DNA from: Chlorophyllum brunneum
Taxonomy: Eukaryota; Basidiomycota; Agaricomycetes; Agaricales; Agaricaceae
DNA: 64,000 nucleotides
Reading direction: 5' to 3'
NCBI GenBank assembly: GCA_963576785.1
Contig: OY756150.1
Span: forward strand, 1,736,001 to 1,800,000
Shown: positions 46,630-58,324 of the stretch, piece by piece
Layout of the letters: every line of letters starts with the position of its first letter
Position numbering within the stretch: the first letter of the stretch is position 1
Position numbers and translations under genes: made by a program
Notes under the pieces: model-generated
The model's database searches: none
Told to the model about the DNA's origin: nothing
Seen by the model: only the letters and a program-made list of their open reading frames with translations

Positions 46630-47077
46630 TGTAGAAACAGTTGATTGACTACACTTGACACACCCAATCATCTGCTCTCATGTTTTCATGAGCCAGGCAC
46701 TGCCACCCAGCTCACTTGTGTATGGACCACCATGTACCTATTCAAAAATGAGTAATACATTCCCCTCTGTTTGCGCTTTCAGATTCCCAAAGCATGACAG
46801 TTGTGCACACACACACTTGGACCACCACAGACCCTTTCAAAACTAAAACAGGTTACTTTTGGATGACACCTGTACTTTTGGATGCTCAAAGCATGTCTAG
46901 ATATGCATATGCCTGGACTGGTTTCTGTGTCTTCCCACTTCCTTTGATGTCAGCAGTGCTTGCCACTTGATACTCAGACACCTCTCTCTCGATATAAATA
47001 CAGGCATGTTTAGTTAGAAACCATTGAATTACAACCCAGTTTTACAGTACATTCAGTTGCCCCACTCATAAGTCTTT
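46630..47077 (+). repeat. 3' LTR of the old gypsy element
   Basis: Partner of 38133-38583. The 5' end TGTAGAAACAGTTGAT matches TGTAAAGACAGTTGAT. It abuts LINE sequence of the opposite strand at about 47079. Confidence 0.8.
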
Positions 47078-47078
47078 G

Positions 47079-50000
47079 AAAACAACAAACCATACTAGCA
47101 TGTGGAGGGGCACTGCCCAAACACCATGGAAATGATGAAAAGAGAATGAATACTATATAAAACAGTAGATGAGTGGGAAGGGAGAGATAAGAGAAATAGA
47201 TTTTGAAAGTCCATAACTGAAAGCACAAGGAAAAGAGTAGAGGAGAAGGACTCACCCAGGAGTGGACCCAAATCTCTGATGAACCAGACAATGTAGCAGT
47301 AGTGATTGTGCCCATTGTAAGTGTTCAGACACTCTAGGTTCTGGAGAGAAGGTGAAGGCTAAGAGATTGCATTGTAAGAAGTTTGCTAACTCCTTGATGG
47401 TGGTGACAGAGTAGTAGTGGTCAAAGTGTTGGCAATGATGGAGGATGTGGGAGCAGGTTTGAATGAGCTGATTACCACAGTGATGGCAAGAGAGGTCTTC
47501 ATTAGAAAAGAACCTTAGGTAGTATTCTCCAATAGGGGCATGACATAGTATTGTTTAGTACAAACATGCGAACAGCTAAGGTGAGTATCCACACTCTTGT
47601 ATCCAAGGACCAGAGTTGAGGTGGGACAGTAAGGCAGAGGCCCCATTTGCTTGTGTCTTAAGACAGAGGAAGGAGCTACCACTGTAACTATCAAATGAAA
47701 ACATGCCCTGCCACATTTGGAGGGCTTGTTCCACTGATTTTTGACAGAGATAGTCAATCAAATGGAATACTTGTTGATCTTGACATCAGTTGGGCCAGGC
47801 AACTGTTTGGAGCCAGTTGTGCATCTCATTTTGAATTCCAAATTTGCATTTGGAGAGAGTGTGATAGAAAGTCAAATGGTAATAATCTGATTTGAGGAAC
47901 CATGTGTGGAGAGCCTTGGATGTGAGTATGGACTGTCATTGGCAAGAGTAGGGCAAGCAGTCTAGTAGAAGCCATGAGGTATGGATGAGATTAGTAAAAA
48001 CATGAATATATTCTACTAAGAAGTAGTCAGGTGAGTCAAGAACCCAAGGTACTGCACTACAAGTTTGGCATTGGTGGATATGGTACCTTCTAGCCTTTTC
48101 ATGACTGAGCTTCCTCCATTGAGATATCTAATCATTTCCACTGCTGTATGTTGGCTGGCAAGGGGGTTGGGGTTGGGGTGGACTGAGCTATCGGTGTCCA
48201 TAATAATCCACTTGTTGTCATTTGTTGCTTTCAAAGCTACATTGTTCCAGTTTTACTTCAAGAGTTCAGGTTGTTCTGGTTGAATCCTGTAAAAGAAAGT
48301 TGATTAGAGAAATTGTCAAGTAACCTATGTCCAGGCCAAGCAGTTTTGCTAACAGAGTTGAAATACTCTGTACTAACAGTCTTGGGGGTACAGGAAATAT
48401 CCATAAAAGCTCCAAGAGTCTTCTTCTTCTGAGTCTCCATAAAGTTTTGGATGTGAAGTTGATGGGGGGAAGAGTGATATTCCTTTGTCAACTTCAAGAG
48501 AGCATGGTTGTCATCCAGAGTGTAGAGATATGAGAACTGGCACTCTGCTAGTTTTTGTGGGTGGAGCTTGATGGGCATAAGACCCACAAGGGACTCAATG
48601 CTGCCAGTAGGAAATGTGTGGAATGCCCCCGTAATCCATAGGGCCACTCAATGCTGCATCTTGGTGAGTAACTCACATGTACCTTTAACCCTGGCACACT
48701 CATGAAACCATAATCTGTAGCCATAGGTGGCCACAGAAACAATGTAGGATCTGTAGAGAATTCACTTGTTGCATAGGGAGAGGCCCTAGACTAAATTCCC
48801 CAGCATTTTCATTGCCTTGATGGAGGAGATGGCTTTGGCAGAGTAGAACCAAATGTATTCCTTGAAGGAGAGAGTTCTGTCAAAGTAGAAACCCAAGTAT
48901 TGCTAATAGGCATTGGGTTTGAGAGGAGAGTGACCAGTGAAAGAGGGGGCACCAAGATTGATGGAGAGGTTTGAGTTGTCCCTACTCCTGGTGAAATGGT
49001 ATATTTTGGACTTTCTGTGTTTTACTTCAAGTCTGAAGTCTGTCATAAGGTTCATGATCTCATGATACATGAATTGGAGGATTTCAATGTTGGTTTCTAG
49101 AGAAGGGGATTGAGTGATGAGAGTACCATCATCGTAGAAGAGGATATCAAAGTCCCATTTGTTTTGTGTATATTTCATTAACATGTCAAAAATGTGAAGG
49201 AGGGAAGCTAGATATAATGCAGATAGAATGGGACTTAGTGCAGAGCCTTGCCCCACTCCCACTGTCATGTCAAAATGCTGGGAGGATTTATGGTTCCATG
49301 AGTAAGTGGTATGACATTTCTTGAGATAACTGGAAAAAAAGGTAGCAATCTGGGGAGGGAAGCCTTGTTTGTGTAATATCCTGGTGCAGAGACTGTGATT
49401 GAGAAAAGAAAAGAATTGAGCAACATCAAATACTAGAACACTTACTTTCTTTTTCTTGGTCCATGCTCCTCTAATGATGTGGGTGAGAAATAAACCAGCA
49501 TCTTCAGTTGATCTTTGTATGATTGCTCCAAGCTGGTATGGGTGTAGAATGTTGAATTTGACAGCTTTGAATTGGAGTTGTTTAGCCAGCATTTTCTCAA
49601 TGAGTGTTCCAAGGGTGTTGAGAAGTACTATTGGTCTGAATGCCTTGGGAGTAGAATAGTTGGGTTTATTGGGTTTAGGAATGATAACTGAAGTAGAATT
49701 TTTGAAATGCTTGGGCCAAGTCCCTTGGGACAGGCAGGCATTTCCAATGTTAAGAATAAGATCAGCACATACAGGATTGGTAACAATTTGCTTCAGATGG
49801 GACTATGAGATGTGATCTGGACTGGAAGCAGATGAATTTGAGGTATCCTTGAGTGACTCCATCAGCTCAAAGAGCAAGAAATCAACCCAAGTCCTATTCG
49901 TCACCTTGGACTCCATAATGGGGGGAAGTTTCTCAAGGATGTTGAGATTAACTAGCCAGTTGTGAGTGGTATTGTAGCTAGCATCTAGGGCCATCCACAA

Positions 50001-51375
50001 TTCATCCGAAGTCAGACAGGGCTTGCCATTGAACTGAATAGCCTCAGTCACTGGGAGAGTGTGTCCTCTGGTCCAGAGCATGAGGACCCAAGGGTGTCAG
50101 TTATCCACCAAGATATCTCCAATCTTCTAATCAAAGTAAGCTCTTTTTGTGCAGTGTGTGGTCTTCTGAAATGCATTCCACTTTCACTTGTTCTTGGGCT
50201 CAGCTCAGTGTAAATGCAGGGCTTCTGAGCATTTGTTGTTCCACCAGGATTTGGACCAAGTGGTGATCTTGACCTTTTTTGCATTACAGTCCCAGGCATT
50301 CTGAATTAGGGTCCCTAAGTTCTTGATGGACAATTCCAAATCATCCAGAGTCATTAGGGGCCAGTTCCAGATAGTGATACCCTCCACAATGTCCGACAAG
50401 AATTTGGTTTCCTCATCAGACTCCCATGGGATAACAGGTTTCTTGATAATGATATCAGCTTGAGAAATGGGGAGATGGATTAGCAGGGGTGCATAATCCA
50501 AGTTAAGGTGATCCCCAGCCTAAATGTTATGGGTGGAAATGTATGGGAGGGAGGTGGAGACAAACAGTAAGTCTATCACCATATTAGGGAGGGCAGGGTC
50601 CATAGCATAATGTGTGGGTATGGCTACTTGAGGGGGGGAGCATTCCATGTTGAGTACATCTGAGATGATCTATAGTTAGTCCACACTTGCCAGGTGTGAA
50701 TTGGTCGAAGGGTCCCAATCACAATATCTGATGTTGAAATTACTTCCTATGACAAAAAAGGAGGGAAGGTCAAATAGTCACTCTTCAAGGTCATGAATAG
50801 CTGAGTTTCTGCTGTTGTTATAAACATTCAGTACTAAAATTTCCTCACCTTTGATAAACAGGGAAATGCACATGAAAGGATAGGAAATAGGGATCTGGTC
50901 TGCATGAATTGGACCACCAACAAGGGGGAAACCTTCAGGAGAGGTTGACAATGGAATGTTGTGAATGTAGTGCCACAGGGGTTCTTGAATGAGAAGAAGG
51001 TCAATGTCACCTCTATACATGAGGACTGTCTCCATCACTCCATATAATTTACCTACATTGTGAGAGCAGACCTTCAACTCCTTCAATAAAGAGGGAAGTG
51101 ATCTATCTTCAGCATTGGGTGTACTATTCATGATAAACCAGACATTTGGCTTTGTCTAGCCGGGGAAGAAAAGACAGGAGGAATGACTTGGTTGGCCCAA
51201 AGTTTGAGGGCCTTATTGGTGTGCCAATTGTGGTTGAAGCACTTTCTCCAGAAGGAGCACTTGTTATGATCAGATGTGAGATAATCCTTTCCACAGTTGA
51301 TATATGTGGGCTTATGGGGGCAAGGTCTGCCTACCAGCATGGAAGCAATAGGTAGGGTGGCTTTCACATTACAAC
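47079..51375 (-). mobile_element. Tad-like LINE, nearly full length, degenerate
   Basis: On the minus strand: the end of ORF1 with a CCHC-type finger (51367-51128, CPHKPTYINCGKDYLTSDHNKC); ORF2 starting at 51131 with an APE endonuclease (KVCSHNVGKLYGVMETVLM, IDLLLIQEPLW); a reverse transcriptase (49592-48903) with VFDVAQFFSFLNHSL, GVGQGSALSPILSALYLASL and the catalytic FYDDG; then a C-terminal finger near 47480 and part of a 3' UTR. ORF1 and ORF2 overlap by ATGA at 51128-51131. Stops break ORF2 in several places. The 3' end is missing: no poly(T) is seen where it meets the gypsy LTR. Confidence 0.87.
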
Positions 51376-52543
51376 TCTGCTGCTAATTGGCAGTGCAATG
51401 CATTTGTTTTGGACTCTCTCCCTGACCTTCCAATTAGAGAATGGGCTCCATTCTTGGTATTAGAGCTTACTGAGGCCTTGTCCTCTTGCTCAAATACATT
51501 CTCTCTGGGACTAGACCATGTTACATGGTCCCACCTCAAGCATATTATCATTGATGAAAATTGTTTGGTAGTATTCCTGTGCCTGGCCAATACCTGCCTC
51601 ATAGTGGGTCACTGGCCCTGCAGCTTCAAGAAGTCGCTCTTGGTTATCATTCTGAAACCAGAGAAGCCCTTCTACTCTACTCCCAAGGCATTCAGGCCTA
51701 TTGTTCTCCTGAATACACTTGGCAAACTGGTTGAGAAAATGCTTTCCAACCACATCCAGTTTGATGCCATTAAACATGACATCTTTTACCCCCATCAACT
51801 TGGAGGCATTTGCCAATGTTCTACTGAGGATGCTGGGTTGTTCCTTACCCACCTGGTTTATGCTGGGTAGGCCAAGGGTCTCAAGACAAGCATGATCACA
51901 TTCAATATTGCTCAGTTCTTCCCTTCCTTGAACCATGACATGCTGGCTATACTCACCAAGCAGAGGTTCCCACTTAATGTGAGGACCTTTTTGCTTCTTA
52001 TTTGGTAGGCTGCTCCACTGTTTACACATGGAATGGCTTTACATCTGACCCTCAGGATGCTGATGTAGGTGTTAGACAAAGCTCTGCCATGTCCCCTGTC
52101 CTCTTGGGCCTCTATATTGCCCCTCTTATGAAGGTCTTTGATCTGTGGATTACTGTCCCTGGCAGTACTCTACTGTTATATGTCAACAATGGTACCATTG
52201 TCACCCAGGCCAAAACCTGGGACAAGAACTTGAACACTCTCAAGGGGACATACATTATTTTCTTTAATCTTTTCATAGTATTTGTGCTTGTCATGGAGTA
52301 TGAACTCTTCTACTTCTCTAGGAAACCTGGAGATACTAACCCCCTCTTGACCTGGGCTTTGGCCCATTCAATGGGGACACTTCCCTCTGCCCTAAAACTT
52401 ATTGGAGGTACTTGGGCTTTTATTTCAATTGTGCCCTGAATTTTCAGGAGCATATTCATCACTACTCTACCAAAGCCCTCTCTACTGTCAAGGTGATGGG
52501 AATGCTTGGTAACTCCTCATGCAGTCTGACCCCCAAGCAGAAG
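51376..52543 (+). mobile_element. Second Tad-like LINE fragment (reverse transcriptase), opposite orientation
   Basis: The RT region of the same LINE family on the plus strand: REWAPFLVLELTEALSSCSN, FRPIVLLNTLGKLVEKML, HQLGGICQCSTEDAGLFLTHL, then SAMSPVLLGLYIAPLMKVF and the catalytic box at 52179-52190, which reads YVNN instead of YVDD. Stops and a frameshift occur near 51868-52002. It is cut at 52543 by a copia LTR. Confidence 0.85.
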
Positions 52544-52816
52544 TGTTAAAGGTAGTACACAGTAGGACTGTTGAATGGTCCTAAAGAGCAAGAAACAAGT
52601 CTATTAAGTGACTAGATATCTCTGGAGACTGTGGACTATTGTTAGAGACTTGAGAATAAGTGTACAAGGTTCTACTCACCTGTGGACTATTGTTAGAGAC
52701 TAGAGAAGCCTCTGAGATGTCCACAGGTGTCTAAGTTCAACTGATCACATGACACAATCAGTCCATCACCTCATAATCTATAACTTGGTACAAATCACAA
52801 CTTGTACACTCTAACA
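52544..52816 (-). repeat. 3' LTR of the minus-strand copia element
   Basis: On the minus strand it starts TGTTAGAG and ends CTTTAACA (plus TGTTAAAG..CTCTAACA), directly after the purine tract. It contains a direct repeat of TGTGGACTATTGTTAGAGACT (52629 and 52681). Boundaries come from the TG..CA ends only. Confidence 0.78.
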
Positions 52817-52984
52817 CACCCCCTTGATCCAACCAATCCTTCAACAACCAAGTCCAAGTATAGGAATGGAAAATTTGATCATTTGAGGGTAGACTGCCTT
52901 GGTGAATACATCTGCAACTTGTTCTTCTTCTGGTACAAACACTAGATTAATGATTCCCTCATCCACAGCATCTCTGAGCCAGTA

Positions 52985-54361
52985 AAATCAAAGATCCAAG
53001 TGCTTCATGCATCTGTAGTGTTCTGGGTTCTTGGCTATGCTGATTCCTGACTTGTTATCAATGTAGAGAGTCAAAGAGTGGTCCAGGGAGTAGCCAAATT
53101 CACTCAGAATGTTGTGAGTCCACATGATTTCCTTCCCAGCTTCAACAGTAGCAACATATTCAGCCTCTGTACTTGAAAGAGTAACAAAACCCCAATGTTT
53201 AGATGACCAACCAACTGCTTCACCACCCACCAAGATCACATATCCACCTGTAGCTCATCCTGTGGTCTTGCAGGAGCCATGAGATGCATCAGAATAGGTG
53301 GTAAACAGTTGCTGGTCATTCTGGGAGTGATAGATGAGTTTGTAGTCAGTAGTTTCCTTCAAATAATGGAAAAGATGCTTGACTGCAGTCCAGTGCTTGG
53401 GTGCTGGGTTGTGATTGAACCTTCCAAGGTAGAAGACAGTGAAAGTGATGTCTGGATGTGTCATGGTGGCTAGATATAGCAGAGAACCAACTACTGCAAG
53501 GTAGGGGACCATTTTCATTGTTTCTTGCTCTTTTGGAGTGGGTACAATGTCTGAGAGGTCTGTTCCAGGTGAGAGAGGGGTCTGAACAGGCTTAGAGTCA
53601 TCCATATGGTATTGTTCTAGGAGTTCTTCAACATACTGCTACTGGGAGAGCGAAATGGAGCAGTTCTGAGCATCTTGGTGGACTTTTACAGCAAGTAAGA
53701 ATGATGTGGGACCGAGATCTTGAAGTTTGAAGTTTTTGGAGAGCTCCTGGATCATTAATTCCATGGCCGAGTTGTCTTTTGACACCAGAGTAATGCCATC
53801 AATAAAGACTGGGACAATTACCTTGACTGCTCCCTTTGAATAAAGGTAGATGGAGCTGTCAGAGCACAATTTTGAGTATCCCAAGGTGGTCATGACACTG
53901 GGGAGCTTCTTATTCCACTGTCTGGCAGCCTGCTTGAGTCCATAGAGCAATTCTCGAAGCCTACAAACATTGTTGGGACCTCCCACCTGATATCCTTCAG
54001 GCTGGTGCATATAAATCTCTTCTTCGAGTTCTTCATAGGTAAAGGCAGGCAAAATGTCGATAGATTGAAGCTGGTACCCTTCTCTGGCTACTAGAGCAAT
54101 TATGAGGCAGAAAGAGGTAGGACAACAGGTGGGGGCAAAGACTTCAGTTTAATCATAGCCTGGACATTGAGAATAGCCCTTTGCAACAAGTCTGGCCTTG
54201 TAGCATTCGATTGAACCATCAGAATGGTGTTTAACTTTGAATACCCAACCAGAACCAACCACTTTCTTGCCTGGAGGAAGCTCAACAATGTCCCAAGTCC
54301 CATTGGCCTGCAAATTGAAAATCTCCATTTCACAAGCTTCTTTCCACTGTTGGGCATCCAG
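52985..54361 (-). pseudogene. Copia pol fragment: RT and RNase H
   Basis: Readable through stops: WKEACEMEIFNLQANGTWD, WVFKVKHHSDGSIECYKARL, VAKGYSQ, EEEIYMHQPEGYQVGG, LLYGLKQAARQWNKKL, LVSKDNSAMELM, PYLAVVGSLLYLATMTHPDI and the RNase H end STEAEYVATVEAGKE. The catalytic box reads FIDG. The reading frame enters the neighbouring LTR at 54362, which shows the pol was cut by that insertion. Confidence 0.88.
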
Positions 54362-54934
54362 TGTTGAAGTTTCGGACATATTCTAGAAATAGACTATGAA
54401 GTCATTATGATAATAATAGACTGATCTGTTACTTTTCAGTAACTTCAAATCCGTAGTAACTTCCTATGAGTTGCTCTGCATATGATGAGAGTCATAAGTA
54501 CTTGATAGATTATTCTACAAAGTACCAATGACTAGTATACTACATTCTGCAGTACTCCGCAGGCACTACACCGCAGTTAAAGGGAGTCATAAGGAACATT
54601 CCATGTATTTCTAAAATTTTATGTAGTATGACTTGCCTATGTACAATATGTATATAAACCCCATGTAGCAGACCTAGTTCTGCATCTTGTTCAATCAAAC
54701 AACTTCTCTCATCATTTCCTACATTCTTCAGTACAACCCAAACACCAATTTACTTGACTTCGATCTTGTTAATACTGATATTGACCATTTCATCAATAAT
54801 ATCTGTCTATCCGAATTACCTTTCTACAGGTATCAGATAGAAGCTTATTATCTCGGTGAGTAGACCCTACGTTCTCTCCCACTGCATTTACTGCTGTCCC
54901 CAGCAAACAACTCGTTACAGTCGTTTCCTTAACA
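54362..54934 (+). repeat. 5' LTR of the inner copia element
   Basis: 573 bp from TGTTGAAG to CCTTAACA, matching the solo LTR at 43589-44158. A TATA box TATATAAA stands at 54651-54658. It is followed by GGTTATGGGCCCC, a plausible tRNA primer site. Confidence 0.9.
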
Positions 54935-54950
54935 GGTTATGGGCCCCAGT
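54935..54950 (+). promoter_or_regulatory. Putative primer binding site of the inner copia element
   Basis: GGTTATGGGCCCCAGT begins immediately after the LTR end, the usual place for minus-strand priming. The tRNA was not identified. Confidence 0.5.
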
Positions 54951-55095
54951 AGCCTTACTGATGGTTAAAACCATTATAATCCCCTCTAACTGAGATAGGA
55001 TGATAGGGCTTTACCTGACAGAGTTATCCTTGCATTTCGATCATTGCTGATACAAGAATTTTCTTCTAGAAAGAAATATACTCGACGAAGATATT

Positions 55096-56451
55096 ATGTC
55101 TACCAATAATATTGTCGCTGGTTTACCTAAGCTCAATGGGCCTAAAAACTATGCATTCTGGTCTAGAAGGCTTCAGGATGCCCTAACCCTCATCTCTGTC
55201 ACTGGCTCCAACTAGTCCAGATGGACTGTGACAGACCAGGATCTCTCCCCTAAAAATCCTGCCATCTTAACGGAGGAGGATAGAAGGAGAGAACAATTGA
55301 GAGGTCAGGCATTGGCTGTTATAAATAGCACTTTACCTGATTCCCTATTACTCCATGGACATGATGCTCCTGGATTCCTTTGGAATGACTTGAAAACCTG
55401 CTTTGGGACACCTTCTCCTGCTGTGGTATATTCAATCCTCCAAAGAATGCTGCAGAAACACATCTCTGGGAATCAAGATCCAGCAATGGATCTAGCTAAA
55501 TTGAGAACAATGGCTTCTCAATTAGAAACAGCTAAAGTAAAATTGCCAGAAGTTCTTAGTGCAATGATCACTTTGAATGCATTACTACCTAATTGGAATG
55601 CTGTGGTACAAACAACATTGGCAAATAATCATGATGTTGTAGATATGACCTGGAAGGTAGTTCAGCAGACCATAAATGCTAAATGGTCAAGACATAAAGG
55701 ATCCAGACCCTCCATGTCTAACCAACAAGCTTCATATGCCACTACCGCCAACTACCAAGCTTGCCCTCAGGGCAACTTCCCCAGGACTCACCCTGGACCA
55801 CCCTGGAATCGCTTCTACCCTGGAGGCAATACCAGGGCCCAACCGGCAAGAGGACCTTGCCACCCTGCCAATCCGAGTGGGCAGCCCTCTCAGCCTTCTC
55901 CTCCTACTCCTACCTGGATTAATGTCCAGAAGAAGAAGAAGAAGAAGCCCAAGAAGCACCAGGGTAAACATCAGGCCCACATGGCAGGCTTTGCTGCTGC
56001 CACGGAACTGGCAGTCCGTCGCTTCACTAGTCCAGGGATGACCTCCTTCGACCTGATGAGGCACATGGATGCACCTCGACCTGCTCCCACTCCCACTCCT
56101 CCAACCACTTGTGTTTTAGTGAGTGAGAGACCTAAACCTGTTACTTGGGTTAATCCCAAGAAGGTTCAGCAGGCACGAGAGAATGCTTGTGCTGAGCTTG
56201 AAAAGAAGGAGGTTCAGCAGGCACAAGAGAATGCTCATGCTGAGCTTGAGAAAAAGGTGCATGCTGAAGCACGAAACTTATGTTTCACTGCCCTTCTCGA
56301 AAACTTACTGCAGATCCAACAGGTGATCACCTGGCATGACCGCATCACTGGTCCTTTGCCTATGCAAATGGCAAAGAAATGTGCTCTTGATCATTTGATC
56401 AAAGAATGCATAAGGTCTCTCATCCCCACACCTAACAAGGACAATCAGTGA
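55096..56451 (+). pseudogene. Copia Gag-like protein (UBN2 type) with one internal stop
   Basis: The frame starts MSTNNIVAGLPKLNGPKNYA, has a TAG at 55213-55215, then stays open for 407 codons to 56451. The middle matches the copia gag-polypeptide domain (FLWNDLKTCFGTPSPAVVYS, LPEVLSAMITLNALLPNW). No CCHC knuckle is present; where one is expected there is a Gly/Pro/Asn-rich stretch and the lysine cluster KKKKKKPKKHQGKHQ near 55930. A near-duplicate 20-residue helix (VQQARENACAELEKK, VQQAQENAHAELEKK) follows near 56163-56250. Confidence 0.85.
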
Positions 56452-56615
56452 CACCTCCCGGTGCACCTTCTGTTCCTTCTGGTCACCCCCCAGGTTGTAC
56501 CTGTGAGGGACACACAAGGGTGAGTAAATGGTTCTCTAAGCATAATAATCCCGATATTAATGCGACTTGCATCCGCTTCTCTTTACTTTTACCTATTGGT
56601 TCACCATATGCCTTA
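56452..56615 (+). pseudogene. Second ORF of the inner copia element, 5' part
   Basis: Immediately past the gag stop another frame opens (TPPGAPSVPSGHPPGCTCEG .. LLLPIGSPYAL). It is cut by the gypsy at 56615 and continues in frame at 63064 (IVSPKFGTKINLAM). Confidence 0.6.
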
Positions 56616-56909
56616 TGTTACAAACTATAGATAGACCGATCATTCCTATCTCGCGCCCATTACCTCGTGTACCTTCACACCTGTTTCACTCCTCGTTTCA
56701 TCTCCTGTTTCATCCCTAAAGGCTATGCCTCCTATCTGACTCATTTACTCCTCTCCCTTATTATTAACTGTCACCTCTAGTATATAAAGTGTAGTAATAC
56801 TTGATGTATTCCTTACACTTTACCAATCGTATCATCCTTTACTCTTTTCTCTACTTCCTTGTCTTTATCCAAAGACTTGCAACCTGAGTCTCAGACTAAG
56901 GTCGTAACA
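56616..56909 (+). repeat. 5' LTR of gypsy copy 2
   Basis: It runs TGTTACAA..GGTCGTAACA. A TATA box TATATAAA is at 56781-56788. The predicted RNA start region ACACTTTACCAA lies at 56815-56826, 34 bp after the TATA. Confidence 0.96.
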
Positions 56910-56910
56910 T

Positions 56911-56922
56911 TTGGTAAAGTGT
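56911..56922 (+). promoter_or_regulatory. Putative self-primer binding site, gypsy copy 2
   Basis: TTGGTAAAGTGT, one base inside the LTR, is the exact reverse complement of 56815-56826. See the same pair in copy 1 (15952-15963 and 16049-16060). Confidence 0.7.
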
Positions 56923-57002
56923 CATTTGACTCACCTTGCAAGAGAGGTGCCACTATTCGTAGCTAGGCTTGGAATAATAGCCTCCGACCAGGACAACAGT
57001 AT

Positions 57003-58241
57003 ATGAGCAACAGTAGCTCATCGAGAACACCGAGAAGACACAGAGCTCCGAGACCAACAGACATCCAGGGTTCACCTATAGCAACAGGATCTAAATGATC
57101 AACAGAATCAGAAATCCCTGAAGGCCTTAAACGGCAGAAATCCGAACACAGTGTAGACGAAAGTACAGCTCTATTTGAAACCGAATTCGACATAGAAGTC
57201 GCTGAAAACACATCCAATATAGATATCGCCGAGACCTACGAGAAAGAATCCGAGCACAGCACAGACGAAGAACCAGCTCCATTTGAGGAAGAAATCGACA
57301 CAGAAGTCGCCGACGCCACAGCCAATATAGAAATCGCCGAGACCCACGAACACAGCGAACCAGAGACAGAACCAGAAATGACAGAAGAAGTCAACATCCC
57401 AAAGAACCTAGCTCCAGAGCCAGGATATTTTAATGGAGACAGAACCCAATTTGACGATTGGTGGAGAGCAATATCCTTATGGTTAATGTTCAACAAGATA
57501 GACGAAGAAGAACAGAAGATAGTGGCAATTTTAGCAAGAATGAAAGGAGGACTAGCAGGTCCATATGCCAACACGCAGCTACAAGCCATCCAAAACAAGA
57601 AGACACCGGACTGGGATGACTTTACGAAGGAAATAGAAGCCACATTTTCCTTGGGAAATAGGAAAGCCATAGCAGAAGGAGAAATCGAGACGTTCAAACA
57701 AGGAAAGAGGAACACGGCAGATTTCTTGATCGAGTTCGAGGCACTGAAAGCCCAAGCGGGGACAGACAACACCCACGCAATATTCCTTCTCAAACGCCAC
57801 ACCAGAGCAGATATCATTCGAACAATAGTAGGCTACCCGACAACCTCTGTCCCAACGACATACACCAAGTGGAAAACCACAATCCTCGCAGTAGGACAAG
57901 GGTACGAGGCAACGGACATCACCCGAGGAGATATCAGAACCACAACCGGAGTTACTTATGGAGGTAGAGGACAACCCATGGAGATAGGAAGACAAAGGGC
58001 GGACACCGATCAAAATGGAAAACCTAGGTGCTACAACTGCAATCTCTATGGGCATATTGCCAAATACTGCAGAAAGAAGACGAAAGTCACATACACCAAA
58101 ATAACGTGTTACAATTGTGGCAAACAGGGCCACATCTCGAAGAACTGCCGGGCGCCCAAGAAAGCGCATATCAGAGAGATCAACGAGGACGATGAACAAG
58201 AAATGGAGGAGAAAGAGGATTTTGTCGAAGGCTCCGAGTAG
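57003..58241 (+). pseudogene. Gypsy gag, copy 2, one internal stop
   Basis: The frame starts MSNSSSSRTPRRHRAPRPTD. A TGA at 57096-57098 stands where copy 1 has CGA. Past it the frame is open to 58241. The N-terminal third is Ser/Glu/Thr-rich with a repeated motif (D-I-E-V-A-E-N-T; D-T-E-V-A-D). The capsid part (PGYFNGDRTQFDDWWRAISL, AEGEIETFKQGKRNTADFL) is followed by two zinc knuckles, CYNCNLYGHIAKYC near 58030 and CYNCGKQGHISKNC near 58108. The end is acidic. Confidence 0.92.
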
Positions 58242-58324
58242 GCGCAAACCCGCGAGCCAATAAACCTAGAGTTTCTGTTTTATCCCACAATAGACGATAT
58301 GTGATTCCCCAAAAACAAAACTCT

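Larger units (their letters stand above)
38133..47077 (+). mobile_element. Old Ty3/gypsy element (IDDVPVKGP-type RT), with two later insertions
   Basis: Two diverged LTRs (38133-38583 and 46630-47077) enclose gag, protease, RT, RNase H and integrase in the plus direction. It was later hit by a LINE (39065-39874) and by a copia element now reduced to a solo LTR (43589-44158). Many stops and almost no CG dinucleotides mark it as old. Its 5' flank is LINE endonuclease while its 3' flank is a different, opposite LINE, so the flanks no longer match and no target duplication can be read. Confidence 0.85.
52544..54361 (-). mobile_element. Ty1/copia element (minus), 3' part
   Basis: The minus-strand RT/RNase H (54361 down to about 52985) is followed by the polypurine tract AAGGGGGTG and a 273-bp LTR (52816-52544). 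The 5' part is missing here because another copia element begins at 54362 inside its pol frame. It inserted into the LINE RT, which ends at 52543. Confidence 0.88.
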
